11,205 nt of DNA from an uncultured Rhodovulum sp. GTDB taxonomy: Bacteria > Pseudomonadota > Alphaproteobacteria > Rhodobacterales > Rhodobacteraceae. Location of the stretch: assembly GCA_946221765.1 (NCBI GenBank), contig CAMIMK010000075.1:1-11205 (forward strand), written 5' to 3'. The notes under the pieces are model-generated. The model was given only the letters and a program-made list of their open reading frames with translations. It had not been told where the DNA came from and ran no database searches. Positions 1-5,963 of the stretch are shown here, piece by piece. The first letter of the stretch is position 1, and each line of letters starts with the position of its first letter. Position numbers and translations under genes: made by a program.

Positions 1-421
1 GCGAATAGGCCTCCAGCGCGGCTCGTGTCGGCTCGGTCTGGCGCGCGACGGCCTCGCGGGCATGGCCGTAGAGATCGAGGCTGCGCATCATCCGGTCGAT
101 CGGCAGCGTCTCGGCGCCGAACTGTTCCGACAAGCGCCCCTGCGCGGTGCGCCGCGCCAGCGTCATCTGCCACAGCCGGTCCTGCGCATGCACGAAGCCG
201 AGGCCGAAGAAGGCATCCGCGTCGGTTCTGGACAGGATATGCGGCACGGCGTGCGAATCCCGCACGATCTCGATCTCGGCTTGGGGGCCGCGCACCCGCC
301 ATGTGGCATTGTAATCGGGGAGCGACTGACTGGCGAGATAATAGGCCAGCAGCAGCGCGACGAGCAGCAGGGCCGCCAGCGCGAGGAAGCCCCGCATCAG
401 CCAGCGGAAGACAGACCCCAT
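1..421 (-). CDS. Penicillin acylase family (S45) hydrolase, N-terminal part (runs off left edge)
   Basis: Reading the minus strand from ATG at 421-419 gives 140 codons with no stop before the window edge, so the 3' end is missing. Residues about 7-31 are one hydrophobic segment preceded by Arg, either a signal peptide or an N-terminal anchor, which points to export across the inner membrane. Next comes the typical alpha-chain start of penicillin amidases: IVRDSHAVPHIL (about residues 53-64), then DAFFGLGFVHAQDRLWQM, then RRTAQGRLSEQFG. Family members are Ntn hydrolases that self-cleave and hydrolyse amide bonds of acylated substrates (penicillins, acyl-homoserine lactones, other N-acyl compounds). 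The catalytic Ser of the beta chain lies outside the window, so activity and substrate cannot be judged. The family usually has GVPH where this protein has AVPH. The Shine-Dalgarno is weak (GAGAGG about 12 nt upstream), so the exact start is less certain than the family. Confidence 0.85.
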   Translation of the reverse strand, partial: MGSVFRWLMRGFLALAALLLVALLLAYYLASQSLPDYNATWRVRGPQAEIEIVRDSHAVPHILSRTDADAFFGLGFVHAQDRLWQMTLARRTAQGRLSEQFGAETLPIDRMMRSLDLYGHAREAVARQTEPTRAALEAYS

Positions 422-518
422 GGAAACGAAAACCCTCTCGCTCTCGGCTTGACCCCCCTGCGATAGCAGGCCAGATGGGCCGGCACAACGCAACAAGGGT
501 TAACGGGGAGGCAGGGGC
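422..518. promoter_or_regulatory. Divergent intergenic region between acylase and dehydrogenase genes
   Basis: This 97-bp gap must hold the start signals for both divergent genes. A TTGACC at 449-454 could be a plus-strand -35 element, but the matching -10 position is poor. A small perfect inverted repeat, CCTGC-GATA-GCAGG (457-470), lies a few bases downstream and could be an operator. The plus-strand ribosome site GGGGAGG is at 505-511. The promoter assignment is inference only. Confidence 0.3.
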
Positions 519-1379
519 GTGGCGAAGGTTGCATTCATCGGGCTGGGCGTCATGGGGGCACCGATGGCGGGCCACCTGGCGGCCACGGGCCATTCCGTCA
601 CCGTCTACAACCGCACGGCGAAGCGCGCCGCGGACTGGGTCGCCCGGCACGGCGGCACCGCGGCACCCACGCCGGCGGCGGCCGCGGAAGGGGCGGAGAT
701 CGTGCTGGCCTGCGTCGGGAACGACGACGACCTGCGGGCCGTCACGATCGGCGAGGACGGCGCCTTCTCCACCCTCGCGCCCGATGCGGTCTTTGCCGAC
801 CACACCACCGCCTCGGCCGCCGTCGCGCGCGAGCTCTATGCCGCTGCCCGCGCCCGCGGCGCACATTTCATCGATGCCCCTGTGTCCGGCGGGCAGGCGG
901 GCGCCGAGAATGGCGTGCTCACGGTCATGTGCGGCGGCGCGGCCGAGGCCTATGCCCGCGCCGAGCCGGTCATCCTCGCCTATGCCCGGGCCTGCCGGCT
1001 GATGGGGCCGGCCGGGGCGGGGCAGCTGACCAAGATGGTGAACCAGATCACCATCGCCGGCCTGCTGCAGGGCCTGTCCGAAGCCCTCGCCTTCGCGCAG
1101 AAGGCCGGGCTCGACGGCCATGCCGTGCTCGACGTCATCTCCAAGGGGGCGGCGGGGTCGTGGCAGATGGAGAATCGCGGCCATACCATGCTGGACGGCC
1201 GCTTCGACTTCGGATTCGCCGTCGACTGGATGCGCAAGGACCTCGGCATCTGCCTGGCCGAGGCAGACCGCAACGGCGCAGCCCTGCCGGTCACGGCGCT
1301 CGTCGACCAGTTCTACAAGGACATCCAGGCCGCGGGCGGTGGCCGTTTCGACACATCGAGCCTGATCCGGCGCCTCTGA
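519..1379 (+). CDS. 3-hydroxyisobutyrate dehydrogenase family NAD(P)-dependent oxidoreductase
   Basis: This is a 286-aa beta-hydroxyacid dehydrogenase, a normal length for the family. It starts at GTG 519, chosen because GGGGAGG (505-511) sits 7 nt upstream and because the Rossmann strand begins immediately (MAKVAFIGLGVMG). The dinucleotide-binding GLGVMG is at residues 8-13, and NRT at 31-33 follows beta-2, as in NADP-leaning members. The substrate-binding signature DAPVSGGQAGAENG is at 119-132. The catalytic Lys is K172 in GQLTKMVNQ, with N175 as its usual partner. The all-alpha C-terminal domain carries MRKDLGICLAEA (238-249). Relatives reduce or oxidise 3-hydroxyisobutyrate (valine breakdown), tartronate semialdehyde, or small aldehydes and succinic semialdehyde; the sequence does not settle which. 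No valine-pathway genes lie nearby, so mmsB is not assigned. The gene is cytosolic and divergent from the acylase. Confidence 0.93.
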   Translation: MAKVAFIGLGVMGAPMAGHLAATGHSVTVYNRTAKRAADWVARHGGTAAPTPAAAAEGAEIVLACVGNDDDLRAVTIGEDGAFSTLAPDAVFADHTTASAAVARELYAAARARGAHFIDAPVSGGQAGAENGVLTVMCGGAAEAYARAEPVILAYARACRLMGPAGAGQLTKMVNQITIAGLLQGLSEALAFAQKAGLDGHAVLDVISKGAAGSWQMENRGHTMLDGRFDFGFAVDWMRKDLGICLAEADRNGAALPVTALVDQFYKDIQAAGGGRFDTSSLIRRL

Positions 1380-1499
1380 CCCCTCCGCGCCTGCGGGAAT
1401 TGATTTCGCACGTGCAATATGATCGGTCGGCAAGGCGCACGCGCCACGGCATCGACAGGCTGACTGGTGGCGGGCGCTGGAGCGCTGAGGAGAGAAGCG
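1380..1499 (+). promoter_or_regulatory. Leader/promoter region of the PLDc_N-SHOCT gene
   Basis: This 120-bp gap contains a locally AT-richer stretch with the palindrome GCACGTGC (1408-1415) followed at once by TATGAT (1418-1423), a good -10 hexamer. No good -35 element is present at 16-18 bp, so any promoter would be activator-dependent or non-sigma70. The ribosome site GAGGAGAG (1487-1494) fixes the start of the next gene at 1500. Promoter status is inferred. Confidence 0.3.
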
Positions 1500-1910
1500 A
1501 TGGAAAACGACATGGCAAATGTTGCCGAGGAAGCGGTGCATTTCGGACAGACGACGTTCTGGACGTTCCTGACGGACGTTCTCGTCATCTTCCTGTTCGT
1601 GATGTGGTTCTGGCTTGTCATCACGATTCTCTTCGACCTGTTCCGGCGCCGGGATGTCGGCGGCGTGGCCAAGGTCATCTGGGTGCTGTTCCTGACGCTG
1701 CTGCCCTTCCTCGGCGTATTCTTCTACCTGGTGACCCAGAGCGGCGGCATGGCCGAGCGCGAACATGCCCGCGCAGCCCGGGCCCGCGACGAGCTGCGTG
1801 ACGTGATCGGCTTCAGCGTCGCCGACGAGCTCGAGAAGCTCGCGAAGCTCAAGGCCTCTGGCGCCATCACCGAGGCCGAATACCAGAAGCTCCGCGCAAA
1901 GCTCGTCTGA
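1500..1910 (+). CDS. Small membrane protein with PLDc_N-like region and C-terminal SHOCT motif
   Basis: The 136-aa product starts at ATG 1500, preceded by GAGGAGAG at 1487-1494. An in-frame GTG at 1467 is less likely because it has no good ribosome site. After a short acidic N-terminus, two hydrophobic helices are seen at about residues 23-47 and 57-79. They are joined by DLFRRRDVGGVAK, which resembles the PLDc_N (phospholipase D N-terminal) region as found in small stand-alone membrane proteins. No phospholipase HKD motif is present, so this is not an enzyme of that family. A charged Ala/Arg/Glu-rich linker (about 84-105) leads to a C-terminal SHOCT motif: DELEKLAKLKASGAITEAEY and the following residues (109-136). 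SHOCT is thought to mediate oligomerisation or protein contacts. The function is unknown. trxB follows on the same strand after 270 nt and a perfect hairpin, so the two are probably separate transcription units. Confidence 0.85.
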   Translation: MENDMANVAEEAVHFGQTTFWTFLTDVLVIFLFVMWFWLVITILFDLFRRRDVGGVAKVIWVLFLTLLPFLGVFFYLVTQSGGMAEREHARAARARDELRDVIGFSVADELEKLAKLKASGAITEAEYQKLRAKLV

Positions 1911-1978
1911 TCCTGCACGAGGACCGCGCCGAACGGGGCAACAGCAGGACCCCGAGCGGCCTTTGCCTCTCTCCTCCA

Positions 1979-2004
1979 CGGCACCGGGGCGCGCCCCGGT
2001 GCCG
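1979..2004. terminator. Perfect 26-nt inverted repeat, possible terminator
   Basis: Positions 1979-1989 and 1994-2004 are exact reverse complements (CGGCACCGGGG / CCCCGGTGCCG) around CGCG; the whole 26-nt block is self-complementary. It lies 68 nt after the stop of the PLDc_N-SHOCT gene and would form a very stable hairpin. No T-run follows on either strand, so it is not a textbook intrinsic terminator. It could instead protect the transcript end or bind a dimeric protein. Confidence 0.45.
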
Positions 2005-2180
2005 ATCCCGGCCTTCGCCCGGCGGGATAGTCCCTCGCCCTCCGGAGGCCCGGAAGGAAGGGGATAATACCCGTCACAGGATGCCGGCGCCCTCTTCCCG
2101 CCGGGCACACCTTCCCTCCGTCCCCGGGGGCGCCTATATCTCGCCGTCATCCCGTGAGAGACGCGCCCCCGGAGGCACCC
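2005..2180 (+). promoter_or_regulatory. trxB upstream region
   Basis: This is the remainder of the 270-nt gap before trxB. Two -10-like hexamers are visible, GATAAT (2063-2068) and TATATC (2135-2140). Neither has a good -35 element at 17 bp (TTCCCT at 2112-2117 precedes the second). The second is the more plausible because it would give a short leader. The GGAGG ribosome site at 2171-2175 is 5 nt before ATG 2181. No small ORF here is convincing. Confidence 0.3.
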
Positions 2181-3146
2181 ATGCCCGAACCCCGCCACAC
2201 CCGCCTTCTCATCATCGGCTCCGGTCCGGCGGGCTATACCGCCGCGGTCTATGGCGCCCGTGCCATGCTCCAGCCGATCCTGATCCAGGGCATCCAGCCC
2301 GGCGGCCAGCTGACCATCACCACCGAGGTCGAGAACTGGCCCGGCGACACCGAGGTGCAGGGCCCGGCGCTGATGGAGCGGATGGAGGCCCATGCCCGGG
2401 CCACCGGCACCGAGATCATTGCCGACCACATCCTCAAGCTCGACCTGTCGCAGCGCCCGTTCACGGCGACCGGCGACAGCGGCACCACCTACACCGCCGA
2501 CGCCCTCATCCTCGCCACCGGCGCGCAGGCGCGCTGGCTCGGGCTGGAGTCGGAGGAAACCTTCAAGGGCTTCGGCGTCTCGGCCTGCGCGACCTGCGAC
2601 GGCTTCTTCTACCGCGGGCGTGAGGTCGTGGTGATCGGCGGCGGCAATACCGCGGTCGAGGAGGCGCTGTTCCTCACCAATTTCGCGACGAAGGTGACGC
2701 TGGTGCACCGGCGCGACAGCCTGCGCGCCGAGCGCATCCTGCAGGACCGGCTGATGGCGCATCCGAAGGTCGAGGTCGTCTGGAATGCGGCCATCGACGA
2801 GATCCTCGGCGAGACCGACCCGCGCGGCGTCACCGGGGTGCGGCTGCGCGACACGCGCGACGGGTCCGAGCAGGTGGTGCCCTGCGCCGGCGTCTTCATC
2901 GCCATCGGCCATGCACCGGCCTCGTCGCTCGTCGAGGGCCAGCTGCCGCTGCATCACGGCGGCTATGTGGTGACCACGCCGGGCTCGACCGCCACCGAGA
3001 TTCCCGGCGTCTTCGCGGCAGGCGACATCACCGACCACGTCTTCCGGCAGGCGATCACCTCGGCGGGCATGGGCTGCATGGCCGCGCTGGAAGCCGAACG
3101 CTTCCTGGCGGCTCAGAGCGTCCCCGTCGCCGCTGCCGCGGAATAG
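2181..3146 (+). CDS. trxB: Thioredoxin reductase (thioredoxin-disulfide reductase, NADPH)
   Basis: This 321-aa flavoprotein passes electrons from NADPH through FAD and a redox-active disulfide to thioredoxin in the cytosol. The start is ATG 2181, with GGAGG at 2171-2175. An in-frame GTG at 2154 would add nine residues without a ribosome site. Features in order: FAD-binding GSGPAG (13-18); GGQLTITTEVENWPG (41-55); the second FAD motif ending in ATG (112-114); the catalytic CATC (C136, C139) in ACATCDGFFYRG; NADPH-binding GGGNTAVEEA (153-162) with HRR (176-178) for the 2'-phosphate; and the C-terminal FAD motif GVFAAGDITDHVFRQA (276-291) followed by SAGMGCMAALEAERFL. Length and every motif fit low-molecular-weight bacterial TrxB. 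No thioredoxin or partner gene is adjacent. A strong hairpin follows 4 nt after the TAG stop, so it is probably transcribed alone or as the last gene of its unit. Confidence 0.97.
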   Translation: MPEPRHTRLLIIGSGPAGYTAAVYGARAMLQPILIQGIQPGGQLTITTEVENWPGDTEVQGPALMERMEAHARATGTEIIADHILKLDLSQRPFTATGDSGTTYTADALILATGAQARWLGLESEETFKGFGVSACATCDGFFYRGREVVVIGGGNTAVEEALFLTNFATKVTLVHRRDSLRAERILQDRLMAHPKVEVVWNAAIDEILGETDPRGVTGVRLRDTRDGSEQVVPCAGVFIAIGHAPASSLVEGQLPLHHGGYVVTTPGSTATEIPGVFAAGDITDHVFRQAITSAGMGCMAALEAERFLAAQSVPVAAAAE

Positions 3147-3150
3147 GAAA

Positions 3151-3180
3151 AGGGGTGCCCCCGACGATGGGGGCACCCCT
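3151..3180. terminator. Bidirectional hairpin terminator downstream of trxB
   Basis: AGGGGTGCCCCC (3151-3162) and GGGGGCACCCCT (3169-3180) form a perfect 12-bp stem with a 6-nt loop (GACGAT), starting 4 nt after the trxB stop. On the minus strand the stem is followed by TTTTCC. It lies between convergent genes (trxB plus, transporter minus), so it probably ends both transcripts. The plus strand lacks a clear U-tract. Confidence 0.75.
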
Positions 3181-3324
3181 CACTTCCTGTAACGGCCGGC
3201 CTCAGAGACTGTCTGCACCTGCGGCGGCGGAGGGCCGGCACGGGGTTTTCGGGTCCCGGCAGGAGATCCTTCCTGTCACTATCTGGGATACTGGCGGGAA
3301 GGAGCGACGCACCGGAGCGCGAAA
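3181..3324. other. Convergent intergenic spacer, no gene seen
   Basis: This spacer between two hairpins holds no ORF with a plausible ribosome site. A 7-bp inverted repeat (TCCTTCC 3267-3273 with GGAAGGA 3297-3303) encloses 23 nt and could fold in RNA. I see no promoter that would make it a small RNA gene. Confidence 0.3.
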
Positions 3325-3355
3325 GGACCCGCCGGACCGACCCGTCCGGGGGTCC
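3325..3355 (-). terminator. Hairpin terminator of the MFS transporter gene
   Basis: GGACCC (3325-3330) pairs with GGGTCC (3350-3355), and CCGGAC (3332-3337) pairs with GTCCGG (3344-3349), leaving one bulged G and a 6-nt loop. On the minus strand it begins 10 nt after the transporter TGA stop and is followed by a short TTT. The position and shape suit a terminator, although the U-tract is weak. Confidence 0.55.
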
Positions 3356-3365
3356 GGACAGGCTC

Positions 3366-4688
3366 TCAGACGTCGTTCTTGATCTCCAGCCGGTGGCTGA
3401 GGAGCAGGGCCACGACCGTCGCGACGGCACCGGACAGGAGATAGGCACCGGAGGAGGCGAGGCCGAAGGAGGTCGCGAGGATCAGGGCGGCGAAGGGCGC
3501 GAAGCCTGCGCCGAACATCCATGCGAGATCCGAGGTGAGCGCCGAGGCGGTATAGCGGAACCGCTTGGTGAAGCGCGACGCGACGGCACCCGAGGACTGG
3601 CCGAAGGAGAGGCCGAGCAGGGTGAAGCCCACCACCATGTAGATGAATTCGCCGATCTGGCCGCCGTTCAGCAGCCGCGGCGCGACCAGCGCGAAGATCG
3701 CGATGGCCACGGCGCAGATCAGCAGCAGCCGGCGGCGGCCGATCCGGTCGGCGAGTGCGCCGGAGGCGACGACCGCCGCGAGGCCGAGCAGGGCCGTCCC
3801 GATCTCGATCGCGAGAAATCCGGGCACCTCGCCGGGATTGCTCAGATAGACCCAGGAGAGCGGGAAGACCGTCACCATGTGGAAGAGCGCGAAGCTGGCG
3901 AGCGGCGTGAAGGCACCGATCAGGATGTTCACGCCCTCGGCCGAGAGGGTCTCGCGCACGCGGGTCGGCTGCAGCTCCAGCGTCTCGAACTGCTCCTGGT
4001 ACTCGGGGGTGACCACGATGCGGAGCCGGGCGAAGAGCGCCACCACGTTGATGGCAAAGGCCACGAAGAACGGGTAGCGCCAGCCCCAGCCGAGGAAATC
4101 CGCCTCCGGCAGCACCGTCACCAGATAGACGAAGAGCGCGCTCGCCACGAAGAGCCCGAGCGGGGCGCCGAGCTGGGGGATCATCGCGTACCAGCCCCGC
4201 TCGTTTTCCGGCACGTTCATCGCGAGCAGCGAGGCGAGGCCGTCCCAGGTGCCGCCCACGGCGATGCCCTGCGAGATGCGCATCATGGTCAGGATCAGGA
4301 TCGCATAGACCCCGGCGACCGAATAGTCGGGGGTGAAGGCGATGCCGGCGGTCGAGCAGCCAAGAAGAAAAAGTGCGAGTGTCAGCTTGGCGCCACGGCC
4401 CCAGCGCCGGTCGATCGCCATGAAGATGAGCGTCCCGAGGGGGCGCGACACGAAGCCGAGCGCAAAGATCGCGAAGCTCCAGAGCAGGGCCTCCAGCGGC
4501 GCTGCAAAGGGGAACATGACCTTCGGGAACACCAGCACCGAGGCAATGGCATAGACGAAAAAGTCGAAGAATTCGGACGTGCGCCCGATGACAACGCCGA
4601 CGGCGATGTCGCCGGGGCTCGCATGGTGGTCGTCGATGTCCTTGGCACCACCGGGAATGCCGTGCGCGCTGCTGGTTTCATAGCTCAT
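3366..4688 (-). CDS. MFS transporter, metabolite:H+ symporter (MHS) type
   Basis: The product is a 440-aa inner-membrane protein. The start is ATG 4688-4686, set by a strong AGGAGGT (complement of 4695-4701) 7 nt upstream. A longer in-frame reading from 4745 adds only Gly-rich low-complexity residues. The sequence follows the MHS (ProP/ShiA/KgtP-like) pattern: GRTSEFFDFFVYAIASVLVF (35-54), FALGFVSRPLG (75-85), first inter-helix loop AIDRRWGRGAK (91-101), MMRISQGIAVGGTWDG (135-150), second MFS loop motif GALADRIGRRR (310-320), and FRYTASALTSDLAWMFGAGF (377-396). About twelve membrane helices are expected. Most relatives have GGEWGG where this protein has GGTWDG, and the first loop motif is degenerate, so substrate transfer from named members is unsafe. 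It is divergent from cyoA across a 150-bp gap and may share its regulation. Likely cargo is a small organic acid or zwitterion; this is inference. Confidence 0.88.
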   Translation of the reverse strand: MSYETSSAHGIPGGAKDIDDHHASPGDIAVGVVIGRTSEFFDFFVYAIASVLVFPKVMFPFAAPLEALLWSFAIFALGFVSRPLGTLIFMAIDRRWGRGAKLTLALFLLGCSTAGIAFTPDYSVAGVYAILILTMMRISQGIAVGGTWDGLASLLAMNVPENERGWYAMIPQLGAPLGLFVASALFVYLVTVLPEADFLGWGWRYPFFVAFAINVVALFARLRIVVTPEYQEQFETLELQPTRVRETLSAEGVNILIGAFTPLASFALFHMVTVFPLSWVYLSNPGEVPGFLAIEIGTALLGLAAVVASGALADRIGRRRLLLICAVAIAIFALVAPRLLNGGQIGEFIYMVVGFTLLGLSFGQSSGAVASRFTKRFRYTASALTSDLAWMFGAGFAPFAALILATSFGLASSGAYLLSGAVATVVALLLSHRLEIKNDV

Positions 4689-4694
4689 GCGAGC

Positions 4695-4701
4695 ACCTCC
4701 T
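4695..4701 (-). promoter_or_regulatory. Strong ribosome binding site deciding the MFS start
   Basis: The minus strand reads AGGAGGT here, a near-ideal Shine-Dalgarno 7 nt before ATG at 4688. It selects the 440-aa form over the longer open frame. Confidence 0.8.
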
Positions 4702-4838
4702 CCCGGCGGCAAATGCCCGCCGCCGCCCCCTTCGCACACGACCACTCTCGACGGCCGTGCTTCGAATCTGCGTATACCATCCCACGTCCGCGTATGCTAA
4801 CTGGGAATCGGCGATTGCCGATGGGTTGGGAGACAACA
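4702..4838. promoter_or_regulatory. Divergent regulatory region between MFS gene and cyo operon
   Basis: The 4760-4810 part is clearly AT-richer than its surroundings. It holds a direct repeat, GCGTATAC (4770-4777) and GCGTATGC (4790-4797), whose copies begin exactly 20 bp apart, about two helical turns. TATGCT (4793-4798) is a possible cyo -10 and overlaps the second copy; the -35 is poor. Downstream, ATCGGC-GATT-GCCGAT (4807-4822) is a perfect inverted repeat just before the cyoA ribosome site GGGAG (4828-4832). Such an arrangement would suit an activator or repressor site controlling the oxidase. The motifs are seen; their role is inferred. Confidence 0.45.
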
Positions 4839-5945
4839 ATGCGAAGATCACTCCTGGGCGTGCTCCTGCTCGCGCCGCTGCTGGCCGGCTGCGAGGCCGT
4901 CGTCCTTTCTCCCTCCGGCTTCATCGCGGCGCAGCAGCGCGACCTGCTGCTGTTCTCCACCCTGCTGATGCTGATCATCGTGATCCCGGTGATGGGCCTC
5001 ATCATCTTCTTCGCCTGGCGCTACAGCGAGAAGCGGCGCGCCCGCTATGAGCCGAACTGGAGCCATTCGGCCAGCCTGGAGCTCGTGATCTGGGCGGCGC
5101 CGCTGCTCATCATCATCTGCCTCGGCGCGATCACCTGGACCGGCACCCACCTGCTCGACCCGTTCCGGCCCCTCACCCAGGTCGGCGAGCGCCGCCCGGT
5201 GCCCGAGCATGTCGAGCCCCTGGAGATCCAGGCGGTGGCGATGAACTGGAAGTGGCTGTTCATCTACCCCGAGCAGGGCTTCGCCACGGTCAACGAGGTC
5301 GCCGTGCCGGTCGACCGCCCCGTGCGTTTCTCTCTGACCTCGCAGTCGGTAATGAATGCCTTCTACGTCCCCGCCCTTGCCGGCATGATCTATGCGATGC
5401 CGGGCATGAGATCCCAGATCAACGCCGTCATGAACGTTCCCGGCGACTACGAGGGCTTCTCCGCCAACTACAGCGGCGCCGGCTTCTCGCGCATGCGCTT
5501 CCAGTTTCAGGGTCTCGAGGGCTCGAATTTCGACCGCTGGGTCGCCGACCGCCGCGGCCAGGGTGGCGCCCGGCTCGACCGCGCCACCTATCTAGACCTT
5601 GCCCAGCCCAGCGAAAATGACGCTCCGCGGCATTTCGGCACCATCGACGCTGACATCTTCGACCGCATCCTGAACCGCTGCGTCGAGGAAGGCCGGCTCT
5701 GCATCAACCAGATGATGGCGCTCGATGCCGAGGGCGGCACCGGGCGGGCCGGGACGCTGAACCTCATCCCTGCGCCGACCCGGCAGGCAAGCGCCATCGG
5801 GACCAAGCCCTTCTACGTCTCGGAATACTGCACGCCTGCCGAATCGATCGCCGATTACGGCCCGGACACCGTTGTCCTCCTTGAGACCCTGCCGCAGCCG
5901 CCGGCTGCCGCCGGCGCCGGCGTCGCTCCGGCCGAAACCCTCTAG
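4839..5945 (+). CDS. cyoA: Quinol oxidase subunit II
   Basis: This is a 368-aa lipoprotein-type subunit II of a heme-copper quinol oxidase. The start is ATG 4839, with GGGAG at 4828-4832; an in-frame ATG at 4821 has no ribosome site. The signal peptide ends in the lipobox LAGC (C18 would be lipidated). Two membrane helices follow (about 37-61 and 80-101) around NWSHSASLELVIWAAP. The periplasmic cupredoxin fold has MNWKWLFIYPEQGFATVNE (135-153), SVMNAFYVPALAGMIYAMPG (170-189) and SANYSGAGFSRMRFQ (208-222). The CxxxC CuA ligand motif of cytochrome c oxidases is absent, as in quinol oxidases, so electrons come from ubiquinol. The C-terminal extension (about 265-368) is longer than in E. coli CyoA and holds three Cys (281, 288, 331), a possible periplasmic disulfide. 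First gene of the operon, 18 nt before cyoB. The frame also stays open far upstream, but that part is antisense to the transporter. Confidence 0.96.
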   Translation: MRRSLLGVLLLAPLLAGCEAVVLSPSGFIAAQQRDLLLFSTLLMLIIVIPVMGLIIFFAWRYSEKRRARYEPNWSHSASLELVIWAAPLLIIICLGAITWTGTHLLDPFRPLTQVGERRPVPEHVEPLEIQAVAMNWKWLFIYPEQGFATVNEVAVPVDRPVRFSLTSQSVMNAFYVPALAGMIYAMPGMRSQINAVMNVPGDYEGFSANYSGAGFSRMRFQFQGLEGSNFDRWVADRRGQGGARLDRATYLDLAQPSENDAPRHFGTIDADIFDRILNRCVEEGRLCINQMMALDAEGGTGRAGTLNLIPAPTRQASAIGTKPFYVSEYCTPAESIADYGPDTVVLLETLPQPPAAAGAGVAPAETL

Positions 5946-5963
5946 ACCTCCAGGAAGACGCCG

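Noticed and set aside
62..466. Plus-strand open frames over the first 1 kb, opposite the acylase.
   Set aside because: The minus strand reads a clear penicillin-acylase N-terminus across 421-1, and the plus-strand frames have no recognisable motif.
3181..3324. Possible small RNA gene in the convergent spacer.
   Set aside because: A 7-bp inverted repeat exists, but I find no credible promoter or dedicated terminator for an independent transcript.
4360..4380. Short A-rich stretch (AAGAAGAAAAAG) inside the transporter gene, considered as a frameshift or slippage site.
   Set aside because: The minus-strand reading stays in frame through it and codes for part of a normal hydrophobic segment (LALFLLG).
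3393..4838. Very long open frame on the plus strand continuous with cyoA (about 480 extra codons), antisense to the transporter.
   Set aside because: Its composition (Glu, Arg, Gly, His, Asp-rich, no domain) is typical of the antisense frame of a G+C-rich membrane protein gene. The lipoprotein signal, ribosome site and family alignment all place the cyoA start at 4839.
5591..5949. Nine-base repeat TCTAGACCT at 5591 and 5941, exactly 350 bp apart.
   Set aside because: CTAG is rare in this DNA, but the copies are in coding sequence and at the cyoA stop codon, with no flanking repeats or element. Chance is the simplest explanation.
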